DNA from: an uncultured Erythrobacter sp.
GTDB lineage: Bacteria; Pseudomonadota; Alphaproteobacteria; Sphingomonadales; Sphingomonadaceae
Direction of reading: 5' to 3'
Length of the DNA: 64,000 nt
Assembly: GCA_947488755.1 (NCBI GenBank)
Contig: CANLAD010000001.1
Location: forward strand, 1,807,501 to 1,871,500
A model generated the notes under the pieces. It made no database searches. It saw only the letters and a program-made list of their open reading frames with translations, and was not told the DNA's origin. The position numbers were made by a program, and so were the translations under genes. Shown one piece after another: positions 10,554-20,080 of this stretch (the first letter of the stretch is position 1; every line of letters starts with the position of its first letter).

Positions 10554-11371
10554 TGCGGGTCTCCTGCGCGATCCATCATGCCGAAGCCGACATCCTGCCG
10601 CGTGGCTAGTTCGCCGACGATCATTTGCGCAAGCAGCGGAAGGATAAGCGCGAGCACGAACAGCGCAGCCATCGATTTGATCGAAAGCGAAAGCATGAAC
10701 ACGTTGAAATTGGGCGCGAATCGGTTGAGCAGCCCCATCCCCAGATCAATGATGTAGAGTACCAGCAAAGCCGGGGTAGCGATCACGAAAGCGATCAGGA
10801 AAAATCGCCCGAACTCCCCTTCGAACAAACGTACCGCATCGAGATCGAGTGTCAGTCCGCCCGGTCCCATCGGCCAGACCGCGAAGCTCAGCATCAGGCT
10901 GCCCACGAGCAGCGTCAGCCCGCCGGCGGTAACGAAGGTGACCTGCGCGAAGCGGCCCAGCAGCGTGGCCGACAGCGACTGCGTATTGCCGCTGACCGGA
11001 TCGATGATCTGCGCGATGGTCGCCCCCGATTTGCTATCGATGATCTCTCCCGCCGATGCCATCGCCCACAGGAATGTGCCATAGAACAAGCCGAGCACAA
11101 CGCCCGCCGCCGCTTCACGCGCGAGCAGTATCACCCATTGCGCCGCGCCCAACATCTGTGGATCGAACGTGATCGGCAGCGAGAGCGTCACCAGACCGAA
11201 AGTGATGATCAGGGAATTGCGCACGAGCGCCGGGATCGTCTCGTTCGAAAACAGCGGCAGCATGAAAAAGGCAAAGCCGAACCGTGCCGAGCCCGCCCCG
11301 ACCAGCAACGCCTGTTGGCTCCATGGTACGGCTGCAAAAAGCGACTCTCCGATGCTTCCGGCGACGCTCAA
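10550..11371 (-). CDS. sctT: type III secretion export apparatus protein SctT (FliR/YscT family)
   Basis: Multi-TM; GEIIDSKSGATIAQIIDPVSGNTQSLSATLLGRFAQVTFV; likely TTG start at 11371 overlapping the sctS stop. Confidence 0.85.
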   Translation of the reverse strand: MSVAGSIGESLFAAVPWSQQALLVGAGSARFGFAFFMLPLFSNETIPALVRNSLIITFGLVTLSLPITFDPQMLGAAQWVILLAREAAAGVVLGLFYGTFLWAMASAGEIIDSKSGATIAQIIDPVSGNTQSLSATLLGRFAQVTFVTAGGLTLLVGSLMLSFAVWPMGPGGLTLDLDAVRLFEGEFGRFFLIAFVIATPALLVLYIIDLGMGLLNRFAPNFNVFMLSLSIKSMAALFVLALILPLLAQMIVGELATRQDVGFGMMDRAGDPQ

Positions 11372-11628
11372 CCGACCAGCCTTGGAAAGTTGCTGAAAAT
11401 GTTGTCGCTGAACGCATAAAGGCTGCGCGCCATCAGCGAGGCGGTGATGAACAGCGTCAGCACGATCGCGAAGAACTTGAGCGTGAATTGCAGCGTCTGT
11501 TCCTGGATCTGTGTCGCGGCCTGCACGATCGCGACGAGCAAGCCGACAATCGAGGCGGCGATGACCGGCGGCGCAGATAGCAGCAGCACCAGCCACAACG
11601 CTTCCAGCGTGATGTCGGTCATATCCAT
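11368..11628 (-). CDS. sctS: type III secretion export apparatus protein SctS (FliQ/YscS family)
   Basis: 86 aa, two TMs; APPVIAASIVGLLVAIVQAATQIQEQTLQFTLKFFAI. Confidence 0.9.
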   Translation of the reverse strand: MDMTDITLEALWLVLLLSAPPVIAASIVGLLVAIVQAATQIQEQTLQFTLKFFAIVLTLFITASLMARSLYAFSDNIFSNFPRLVG

Positions 11629-11658
11629 GCCGACGCCCTCCGCATGATCTGGTCCCGC

Positions 11659-12357
11659 TTACACATAGGACAGGACCAAACCGTGGCTGAGTTTCACCCA
11701 CCCATCGATCAGGACGAACAGCAATATCTTGAACGGCAACGATATCGTCACCGGGCTAAGCATCATCATGTTGAGCGCCAGCAGGATATTCGAGATCAGT
11801 AGATCAATGATGAGAAACGGCAGGAATATGAGGAAGCCGATCTGGAACGCGAGTTTCAGTTCGCGCACCGCGAACGCCGGTATGACGATAACGAAGTCGC
11901 GATCCGATAGTTCGTCGGCACGCTCCGGCCCGCTGATGCGTCTTTGGGTGGCAAGGAAAAAGGCACGGTCGCCCGGCTCGGTATTGGAGAGAAGAAAGTC
12001 GCGCAAAGGCTCCTTTACCCGGTCGGCGGTGGTGATGATTTCGCTGGTGTCCTGGATCTGACCGATGCCGACCGGCTCGTCCCCGGGCATCGTCGCAACC
12101 GCTTCTTCACCCAACCCAGCAGCCGCCGACATATCCTGAAGAGTCGGATACATAACGTACACGGTGAGGATCAGGGCAAGCCCGTTGATCACCACATTGG
12201 GCGGCGTCTGTTGCAGACCCAGAGCCGAACGGACAATCGAGAGCACGACCACGATCTTGGTGAAACTCGTCACCATCACGGCAAAGAAGGGAGCGAGCGC
12301 AATCAGGACGACCGTGATGAGCGCCGAGCCGGGCGTGAAACTGCCAAGCTCCATCAT
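11659..12357 (-). CDS. sctR: type III secretion export apparatus protein SctR (FliP/YscR family)
   Basis: MVTSFTKIVVVLSIVRSALGLQQTPPNVVINGLALILT ... FLPFLIIDLLISNILLALNMMMLSP. Confidence 0.95.
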   Translation of the reverse strand: MMELGSFTPGSALITVVLIALAPFFAVMVTSFTKIVVVLSIVRSALGLQQTPPNVVINGLALILTVYVMYPTLQDMSAAAGLGEEAVATMPGDEPVGIGQIQDTSEIITTADRVKEPLRDFLLSNTEPGDRAFFLATQRRISGPERADELSDRDFVIVIPAFAVRELKLAFQIGFLIFLPFLIIDLLISNILLALNMMMLSPVTISLPFKILLFVLIDGWVKLSHGLVLSYV

Positions 12358-13316
12358 TCATTCTCCGACCGCGCCGCGCCAGGCTCGTGCATGGGTTCAG
12401 ATGCATCGTCAGAATTTTCATCCTCCGTTCGAGAGGAACGCGGGCTTTCCGAACCATCAAGCAGGACGGCGAAGCGGTCGCCCAATCGAACGATCTCGCC
12501 GCGTCCGATCGTGCGTCCTCCGACCGAAAGCGTTGCGCTCAAGCCTTCGTTGACCGCACCGATATCAAGCGTTCCGCGCTCGGACAGGGCGGACAGTTCA
12601 TCAGTCGTCAGCGCGATATCAGCAAGATGCAGCGCGACAGCGACCTTGAGACCGGCGACATCGTTTGGCTGTGTCATATTGATCGGCTCCGGAGGGGTGG
12701 ATGCGGCGGACTGGGACGGCGCGAGAACCAGTGCGATCACGCCTGTTTCAGGGTGCAGCCCAAGTGGTTTGACCGACAGATCGGATGGGCAATCGATCAC
12801 CGACCACGGGCCGCGTTCGAGGATCAGCATGTCACCTGGCGACAGGCGCTCCGCATCCGCGATAGGAAGGCGCGCTGCGATGAAGCCGAGACTCAGGATC
12901 GCTAGCGATTCTTTGCGGTGGATCACGATGACTCGTTTGCGGATCGCGACGCGACCGATAGCCGCGCCGTCCCGCGCTAAAGCGATCACCGCCGCTGCTT
13001 CGGCAAGCGGCCCGTAATCGTGAAACTCCGCGGCGAGGCCGATGGCATCCTCGATCTGGCGCATCGTATCATCATGCATATCGAGGCAAGCAACCAAGTC
13101 CTCCCCCGCCGCGCCGACCAGCGGTGCCGCATTCTGCGCAGGCGCAAAGGCGAGCGCATCACCAAGATAGAAGTCGCCGTCCTGGCTGTCAGCGGTGATG
13201 ATCCGTCCGGAAAATCCGCGCTCCTCCAGGCGGCACAGCGCGTTTCTGGTCCAACCGACCTGTTCGCTCTCCAGCGCGGCGAGCACCGGCCCGATTCCCT
13301 GAGCCGGAATGGTCAT
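12354..13316 (-). CDS. sctQ: type III secretion cytoplasmic ring protein SctQ (FliM/FliN, SPOA domain)
   Basis: C-terminal SPOA-like VALHLADIALTTDELSALSERGTLDIGAVNEGLSATLSVGGRTIGRGEIVRLGDRFAVLL; gene order. Confidence 0.8.
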   Translation of the reverse strand: MTIPAQGIGPVLAALESEQVGWTRNALCRLEERGFSGRIITADSQDGDFYLGDALAFAPAQNAAPLVGAAGEDLVACLDMHDDTMRQIEDAIGLAAEFHDYGPLAEAAAVIALARDGAAIGRVAIRKRVIVIHRKESLAILSLGFIAARLPIADAERLSPGDMLILERGPWSVIDCPSDLSVKPLGLHPETGVIALVLAPSQSAASTPPEPINMTQPNDVAGLKVAVALHLADIALTTDELSALSERGTLDIGAVNEGLSATLSVGGRTIGRGEIVRLGDRFAVLLDGSESPRSSRTEDENSDDASEPMHEPGAARSENE

Positions 13317-13696
13317 GGTCGCTGTCCTTCGGCCATGCGCAGACGGAACCGGCGAGCCTTCGCGGTGTCGGCCTCCAGTACCGGCCTGTTCGGCTCCTGA
13401 TTGGACGCGTCGCTATCGTCGACCGGCCAGCTTTTAAGCTGCGTGATCGAATGCGCTGTCACCCCAAGCAGCATCTGCTCGCCCTCGACTTCCACCAAAA
13501 CCAGCCGCTCGCGCGGACCGATCGGTAGAGCGCGCTCGAAGCGCAGGGTTTTGCCCGCATCGTTTCCGCTTAGCTTGCCGAAGCTGCCGTCCTGAAATCG
13601 CTTCATCAGCCATAAAACGCACCAGGCTAGCGCGACCACGAAAGCGAGGGACAGGACAATCGCCAGCAGCGAGGAGAAAATGGTTCCGATCGACAT
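13313..13696 (-). CDS. FliO-like protein
   Basis: 127 aa; one N-terminal TM then RFERALPIGPRERLVLVEVEGEQMLLGVTAHSITQLKSWP, FliO-type signature. Confidence 0.7.
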   Translation of the reverse strand: MSIGTIFSSLLAIVLSLAFVVALAWCVLWLMKRFQDGSFGKLSGNDAGKTLRFERALPIGPRERLVLVEVEGEQMLLGVTAHSITQLKSWPVDDSDASNQEPNRPVLEADTAKARRFRLRMAEGQRP

Positions 13697-13699
13697 GGC

Positions 13700-14881
13700 T
13701 CAGCCTGCGAGCGCCGGAACGTGCATCGGATCAGTCCCGGACGCGTCATCCATGTCAGCGAGGTCGCACTGCATCGGCGCCTCCCCCGCGCGGGCCTTGC
13801 GCGCCCACAGGATCACTTCGGCGATCGCGTCGAACATTTCCTCAGGCACCATTTCGCCGACTTCTCCTCTTGCCCACAGTGAACGGGCGGTTTGCACGTG
13901 GCGGATGATCGGAACGCCGGTGTGGAGCGCGACCTCGCGCATTGCCGCAGCTGTGTCTCCTTCGCCGCGCGCAAGGATCACCGGCACCGGGGCGTTGTCG
14001 GGATCGTAGTCGAGCGCGATGGCCAGATGCGTCGGATTGACCAGCAGCGCGGAGGCATCGGCGGTCTTTGAAACGGAGCCTGATTGCGCCCATTCCTGCG
14101 CCATCTGGCGGCGATGCGCCTTGATATGCGGATCGCCTTCGTCGCGCTTCACCTCGTCTTTGATGTCGCGTCGGCTCATCATCATCTTCTTGGTGAAGCT
14201 GTGGCGACTCCATGCGAAGTCGATCACGGCCACGAAGACGAAAACCGCCGCAACCCAGGCGAGGATCTGCAAAGTGACCGAGAAGGTCAGGCCGGCATCG
14301 TTCATGCCCGCCTGCATCGCCGCGCCCTCCCGCCAGATCGGAGCTGTGGCTGGCACCAACATCGCGCCCATCTGCTCGATATGGCTGCGAGCCACCAGCC
14401 ACACCGCCGCAGCCACCGCGATCACTTTGATGAGCGTCTTGAACAGTTCGACCAGGCCATCCTTGCCAAACAGCCTCTTGAGCCCCTCGATCGGATTGAG
14501 GTTCTCCATTTTGGGCTCGAGCTTCTTGCTCGCGAACAGCCCTTTGGTCTGCAACATCTCGGACGCGAGGCCGAGCACGGCCAGCGGCGCGAGTATCACG
14601 GCGCTCAGCAGAATAAGCAGCCAGATCGCCTCTCCGGCGATCATGTCTAGCGCGGTGGGGAAGTCGGCATCGGTCGCACGCGTCACCGTCTCCAGCGCGA
14701 AGGCAGTGACACGGCTGGCGACATATCCGCCCGCGAGGAGAAACAGGACCAGCGCCCCGATCGTGCCGAGGGTCGAGGTTATTTCCTTCGCTTTTGGTAT
14801 GTCGCCCTTCTTGCGCGCATCCAGCAGCTTCTTGCGCGTCGGCAGCTCGGTCTTGTCGCCGCCCTTGTCCTTATCCGACAT
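13700..14881 (-). CDS. sctU: type III secretion export apparatus switch protein SctU (FlhB/YscU family)
   Basis: DKTELPTRKKLLDARKKGDIPKAKE; autocleavage motif NPTH in ALLVNPTHLAIALDY. Confidence 0.92.
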   Translation of the reverse strand: MSDKDKGGDKTELPTRKKLLDARKKGDIPKAKEITSTLGTIGALVLFLLAGGYVASRVTAFALETVTRATDADFPTALDMIAGEAIWLLILLSAVILAPLAVLGLASEMLQTKGLFASKKLEPKMENLNPIEGLKRLFGKDGLVELFKTLIKVIAVAAAVWLVARSHIEQMGAMLVPATAPIWREGAAMQAGMNDAGLTFSVTLQILAWVAAVFVFVAVIDFAWSRHSFTKKMMMSRRDIKDEVKRDEGDPHIKAHRRQMAQEWAQSGSVSKTADASALLVNPTHLAIALDYDPDNAPVPVILARGEGDTAAAMREVALHTGVPIIRHVQTARSLWARGEVGEMVPEEMFDAIAEVILWARKARAGEAPMQCDLADMDDASGTDPMHVPALAG

Positions 14882-15324
14882 TGCGCTGCACCACCCCTTG
14901 CGTATCGGCCCGTGAGCCTAGTCCTGAAGCGCCAATCGCCCTCGCGAATAGGGGCGACGTAAACATCTGCGTGCGACGAGATTCCTGCACTATAAAGTAA
15001 TGTCAATGAGTCTTTGAATACTTACACCAGAGTCAGTAGGCGAATCACTTCATTCGCGATTCTGATGTCTTGCCGCCTTCATGGATGAGCCGTTCAGATT
15101 ATGCGGTGAACGGTAATCGGCAAAATGGCCGAAAATCCGAGATATTCCAATAAGTATCTGATTCACCGAGCAAATATTATCTTCGTTAAGATACTTCTAA
15201 CCTTCGCAGAATTTGATATTCTGATGTGACGAGGAAGGTTTATTTAGCGGCTCACCTAGCCGTTGAGGAATTTTCCCACGTTTGAACAAAGTGATAGGGG
15301 GCCAACCCCCAGCTCGGAGGGCGC

Positions 15325-16335
15325 ATGTGCAGTAATTCTGCGCGAGCCGAAAGTCATCGACTTTCGGGATTAGCAAGCTTTGTCCATACAAGTTTCTCTT
15401 ATAGTGTAAGGCTTGCAGCTGCTCTTGTTCTGGCGTGCTTTGCGGCGGATGCACTCCACGCCGACGATAGGCCACTCGATCCCATCAAAGATCCGGGCGA
15501 ATGTCCGATCGATGCGCCCGTTCGCGTCGCCAGCGTCGACAGCCTGCGGCATTTCGAGGGTTTGATTGGCCACTGCGAAGCGACCGCAATCATTGAATCG
15601 CCGGCATACCGGGCAAATCGACCCAAAGCGCGGTCACGGTTTGAGAATGTCGAACCGATCCCCGCATGGGAAGCGCCGCGCAATCGGATGCCTGGCGTTA
15701 TACCGGCCACGATTGCTGCAAAAGTCGATAGGGCCGACAGCAAATCAGGCGAGGATGAGAAGTCCGCAAGCCTGCAGATTTCCAGCGATAGCAAGCAGGT
15801 CGCCATCGTCCCACCGCCCAGCAAGCTGATCGCCCGTCAAACCTCGCAAGACGGTGCGCCCACGTCCCCGACCGACAACGAGGCAATCCTGGCGCTGCGA
15901 CCGCAGAGCTATTCGACAGTCTTCGATGAGCACATTGCCGTAGCCGCACGCTCGCGCGGTGTAGATCCGCTGTTGCTGCATGCGGTTATCCGGCAGGAAT
16001 CCAACTATCGCCAGCGCGTCGTCAGCCGTGCGGGCGCTCGCGGGCTGATGCAGGTCATGCCGGCGACCGGACGAATGCTGGGCGTTGCGAACTCGGACGA
16101 TCTGTTTGATTCGCAGACCAACATCAATGCCGGTGCGCGCCTGATCGCCCAGCTTTGGCAGACGTTCGACGGCGATATCGACCTGGTCCTTGCCGCCTAC
16201 AATGCGGGCGAAGGCGCGGTGCGGAAGCATGGGATGCGCATCCCGCCCTACCGCGAAACGCAGGACTATGTAGCAAAGGTAAAGGCGCATTATACGCTTC
16301 TGGCCAGCGAAAGCGGTCTGGCGGTCAGTTTCTGA
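15325..16335 (+). CDS. lytic transglycosylase (SLT domain), T3SS-associated
   Basis: IRQESNYRQRVVSRAGARGLMQVMPATG...AYNAGEGAVRKH; GGAGG upstream of ATG; ATGA overlap with sctV. Confidence 0.9.
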   Translation: MCSNSARAESHRLSGLASFVHTSFSYSVRLAAALVLACFAADALHADDRPLDPIKDPGECPIDAPVRVASVDSLRHFEGLIGHCEATAIIESPAYRANRPKARSRFENVEPIPAWEAPRNRMPGVIPATIAAKVDRADSKSGEDEKSASLQISSDSKQVAIVPPPSKLIARQTSQDGAPTSPTDNEAILALRPQSYSTVFDEHIAVAARSRGVDPLLLHAVIRQESNYRQRVVSRAGARGLMQVMPATGRMLGVANSDDLFDSQTNINAGARLIAQLWQTFDGDIDLVLAAYNAGEGAVRKHGMRIPPYRETQDYVAKVKAHYTLLASESGLAVSF

Positions 16336-18311
16336 TGAGCGCCGCCCAAACCGTCATTCGCGCGGCGCGCTCCATGCCGAGTGCTCAGATCGCAGTTATC
16401 GCGCTGCTGCTAGCGATCTTTGCGATGCTGATCCTGCCGATCCCGCCGGTGATATTGGACGTGTTCATCGCCGCAAATCTCATCATCGCCGCGACCCTGC
16501 TGATCGCGGTGATCGGCGTACGCCAGCCGCTGGACTTTTCGACCTTCCCCTCGATCCTGCTGTTCACAACTGTGGCGCGTCTGGGGATCAGCATCGCGAC
16601 CACCCGCATGATCCTGTCCGAGATGGATGGCGGACAGATCATCCGCGAATTCGGCGAGACGGCAGCGGCGGGGAACATCGTCATCGGCCTCGTCGTGTTC
16701 CTCATCATCACGGTCGTGCAGTTCATCGTGATTTCCAAGGGGTCGGAGCGAGTCGCCGAAGTGTGCGCGCGCTTCAGCCTCGACGCGATGCCGGGCAAGC
16801 AGCTCTCGATCGACAGCGATTTGCGTTCGGGGATGCTGTCGAAGGAGGAGGCAAAGGCGAAACGCAAGGAGCTAGAGCAGGAAAGCCGCCTTTACGGCAG
16901 CCTCGATGGCGCGATGAAGTTTGTTAAGGGTGACGCGATGGCGGGCGTGGTCATCGTCATCATCAACCTGATCGGCGGCATTGCGATCGGCACGTTCTAT
17001 CACGGCCTGTCCCTCAGCGAAGCGGCAACGACCTTCTCGATCCTGACCATCGGTGATGGGCTGGTCGCTCAGATTCCCGCTTTCCTCTGTGCCATTGCAG
17101 CAGGCCTGCTGGTCACGCGCAGCAATGATCCCGATACCAAGCCCGATCTTGCACCTGCGATCTTTGCCGAAGTCGGCGCGCGTCCGGGCACGCTGATCGC
17201 GGCGGGCTTCATCGCGCTGCTGCTTGGCCTCATCCCGGGCTTTCCGTTCGCGGTGTTTTTCGCGCTCGGGCTCACGATGATTGCCGCGGGCGCGTGGCGT
17301 CATCCCGATATCTCGCCTCACATTCGCTCCGTTTTCGAGCGCGGCGAAGAGGACACCGATCCCGCGCCTGAGGAGATCGTGCTGCATGCCCAGCCCGCCC
17401 CGCGCGCCGAACCGCTGGTGCTGCGCTGCGCTTTGCCGGGTGCGAATGCGGGCGCGATGAAGCGGCTGGCGGCTGCCATCGACGCAGCTCGCTCGGACGT
17501 GCAAACGAAATCGGGATTGGCCTTGCCAGACCTCCGGATTGCGCGGTTCGAGCGCGAGGTGCCCGAAGGAAGCTGGGAATTGGTCGCGTACGACGCGCCG
17601 CTCGCTGCTGCTAGAGAAAACATCGCTCGCATCGAGGACCGCCTCCCGCTGATCGTGGGCGAGTTGCTGCGCCGGAACCTCCCGCTGTTCCTCGGCCTGC
17701 AGGAGACGACCGACCTCCTCGATACGCTCGGCGAGACCTATCCCGAAGTCGTCAAGGAAGCGGTTCGCGCGGTGCCTGTCCCGACGATCCTGGAAGTCCT
17801 CCGCCTGCTAATCGACGAACAGGTTTCACTGCGCAACATGCGCGATTGCGTCGAGGCGATCTGCGAAGCTGGTCAGTCAGAGCGCGATCCAGCCGCCATC
17901 GCAGCGAAGGTGCGGGTCAAACTACGCCGCAACATCATCGCCCCGCTGTGCGAGGATGGCCGGTTCAAGGTGCTGATGATCGGGCCACGTGCGGAGGAGA
18001 CGATCCGCGCGACCGCAACCTCGATCGATGGACAGACCCGGCTGGCGATCGACCCCATGCGGATGCGCGAATTCGTAAAGCTGGTCGGCGCCGAGGTCGA
18101 AAACAGCAAGGCGCGTGCGATCCTCACCGCTCAGGATCTGCGCCGCCCCCTGCGCCTGATCTGCGCCGCCGAAATGTTCGATGTCCCGGTCATCAGTTTC
18201 AACGAGCTCAACCCCGCGGTCCAGCTCGATGTCGTGCGCCAGCTCGATATCGCGCCCGACCTCGTGGGACACACTGAAACACCAGAACCCCAAATGGAGG
18301 CTGCCGAGTGA
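16335..18311 (+). CDS. sctV: type III secretion export gate protein SctV (FlhA/YscV family)
   Basis: 658 aa; PLDFSTFPSILLFTTVARLGISIATTRMIL, GDAMAGVVIVIINLIGGIAIG. Confidence 0.95.
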   Translation: MSAAQTVIRAARSMPSAQIAVIALLLAIFAMLILPIPPVILDVFIAANLIIAATLLIAVIGVRQPLDFSTFPSILLFTTVARLGISIATTRMILSEMDGGQIIREFGETAAAGNIVIGLVVFLIITVVQFIVISKGSERVAEVCARFSLDAMPGKQLSIDSDLRSGMLSKEEAKAKRKELEQESRLYGSLDGAMKFVKGDAMAGVVIVIINLIGGIAIGTFYHGLSLSEAATTFSILTIGDGLVAQIPAFLCAIAAGLLVTRSNDPDTKPDLAPAIFAEVGARPGTLIAAGFIALLLGLIPGFPFAVFFALGLTMIAAGAWRHPDISPHIRSVFERGEEDTDPAPEEIVLHAQPAPRAEPLVLRCALPGANAGAMKRLAAAIDAARSDVQTKSGLALPDLRIARFEREVPEGSWELVAYDAPLAAARENIARIEDRLPLIVGELLRRNLPLFLGLQETTDLLDTLGETYPEVVKEAVRAVPVPTILEVLRLLIDEQVSLRNMRDCVEAICEAGQSERDPAAIAAKVRVKLRRNIIAPLCEDGRFKVLMIGPRAEETIRATATSIDGQTRLAIDPMRMREFVKLVGAEVENSKARAILTAQDLRRPLRLICAAEMFDVPVISFNELNPAVQLDVVRQLDIAPDLVGHTETPEPQMEAAE

Positions 18312-20080
18312 CACAGTTCGGATTTAACGCGATGTTGCGGCTTGTTTCGGTTCTGGCCGCATCGTTGACGCTGACCCTGCCGACCATCGCGCAGGCAGCC
18401 GAACCACCGTTTACCGACAGCTCCGTGTCCATCAGCGCACGCGGGCAGGACGTGCGTGATTTCGTTGCCGACCTGTTTGGCGAAGCGGGCCTGCGCGCGA
18501 AAGTCAGCACCGGCGTAAAGGGCCAGGTGCAAGGTGTGTTTCGCGGCAGCCCAAGCGAAATCTGGTCGACCATTTCGCGCGCTTACAAACTGGTCGCCTA
18601 TTGGGACGGCTCGATCGTACGCATCTACAGCAACGAGGAAGTCGGCAGCCGGTCGATCGCGACCTATGCCCCTCAACGCGTGGTCGAGCAGGCCAGCAGC
18701 CTTGGCCTCTCTGACAGCGTGAACACGGTGCGCGCGGGCGATGGCATGGTCTTCGCCACCGGCGTTCCGGAATATCTCGCACGGCTTGAGACTATGGCCG
18801 GATCGCTCGGAACCCAGCTCGCCGCCGTTCACCCGGTGCCCAGTAAGTCGCCGGCTGGCGCGCTGGCGTCGCCCCTTCTCAGGGCACCGATGGCGCGGGC
18901 CAGCGTGCGCTCCGACGTGATCCGCGAGGCCGATGGCCGCAGTCCTTTCGAAGTGCGGATATTCTACCTCACCTATCGCGATGCAGCCGACCGCGAGAGC
19001 CGGAGCGCCGACCGTCTGACTATTATCCCGGGGGTTGCGACATTGCTGCAGGAGCAGATGGGCGACGGCATGCGGGTCGGCTCGGTCAGTTCGTCAGCGG
19101 CCAATGAATATTCGATCCGAGGCCCCGAAACCGTTCGTGGACGCGGTCGACCTGACGAGTTCGGGATGCGCGGCTCCGACGAGGAAACCAGTGGTGAACG
19201 CAAACCTTACCTCGACGGTCCGCGGATTTCGGCAGACCCCGCAAACAACGCAGTCATCGTGCGCGACCGGCCCGAAACGATGGGCGTTTATGAGAAGATG
19301 ATCATGAACCTCGATATCGAGCCGCTCATGGTCGAAACGCAGGTCACGATTCTAGAGCTGAACGTGACCAAGCTGGAGCAACTGGGCTTTGGGTTCGGTT
19401 TCGGGATCGACAGCCTCGCCGCGTTGTTCGGTGGCGGTCTCAATTTCGATACCGGTGGTTTCACCGGCGGTTATCTGAGCGGTGATGGTGGGTTGTTTCT
19501 CGCTAGGATCGAGGCGCTCAAACGCCGCGGTGCCATGCGGGTGGTCACTCGCCAAAGCCTTTCCACCATCAACAATCAGGTGGCGACCTTCGACATTGCC
19601 GCGCAGCAATTGGTGCCGCTGGTGGGTGAGCGCGAAGTCGATGCCGTGCCGATCAATTATGGCCTGGGCCTGAGGGTCCGCCCGTCCGCGATCGAGGATG
19701 GCGGCGAAATGCGGATCAGGATGCAGCTCGAAGTCACCGACACCGCCCGCAGCGAGGAAGAGGTCAATGGCGTGCCAACGACTGCCGGGGCGCAGCTCGC
19801 CACGCACATGATCGTGCGGCAGGGCGAAAGCGTGATGTTGGGCGGGATGACCAGCACACGCACCTTCGATCGTCGCAACCGGACCCCAATCCTGGGCGAC
19901 ATTCCGATCCTCGGCGAAATCTTCAACAGCCGCCGCAAGGGTCAGGACCGGGTCGAGCGGCTGTTCCTGCTGACCCCGCGCGTCACCAATCTGGGCGGTT
20001 CGCGAGTTGCGGGGCAGCAGCCTGCCTACACGCTGGAACAGTTGCAGGGCACCGAGCCGCTCGCGGAGGGTCGCCCATGA
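18308..20080 (+). CDS. sctC: type III secretion outer membrane secretin SctC
   Basis: SISARGQDVRDFVADLFGEAGLRAKVSTGVKGQVQGVF; secretin core ...PILGDIPILGEIFNSRRKGQDRVERLFLLTPRV. Confidence 0.95.
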   Translation: MTQFGFNAMLRLVSVLAASLTLTLPTIAQAAEPPFTDSSVSISARGQDVRDFVADLFGEAGLRAKVSTGVKGQVQGVFRGSPSEIWSTISRAYKLVAYWDGSIVRIYSNEEVGSRSIATYAPQRVVEQASSLGLSDSVNTVRAGDGMVFATGVPEYLARLETMAGSLGTQLAAVHPVPSKSPAGALASPLLRAPMARASVRSDVIREADGRSPFEVRIFYLTYRDAADRESRSADRLTIIPGVATLLQEQMGDGMRVGSVSSSAANEYSIRGPETVRGRGRPDEFGMRGSDEETSGERKPYLDGPRISADPANNAVIVRDRPETMGVYEKMIMNLDIEPLMVETQVTILELNVTKLEQLGFGFGFGIDSLAALFGGGLNFDTGGFTGGYLSGDGGLFLARIEALKRRGAMRVVTRQSLSTINNQVATFDIAAQQLVPLVGEREVDAVPINYGLGLRVRPSAIEDGGEMRIRMQLEVTDTARSEEEVNGVPTTAGAQLATHMIVRQGESVMLGGMTSTRTFDRRNRTPILGDIPILGEIFNSRRKGQDRVERLFLLTPRVTNLGGSRVAGQQPAYTLEQLQGTEPLAEGRP

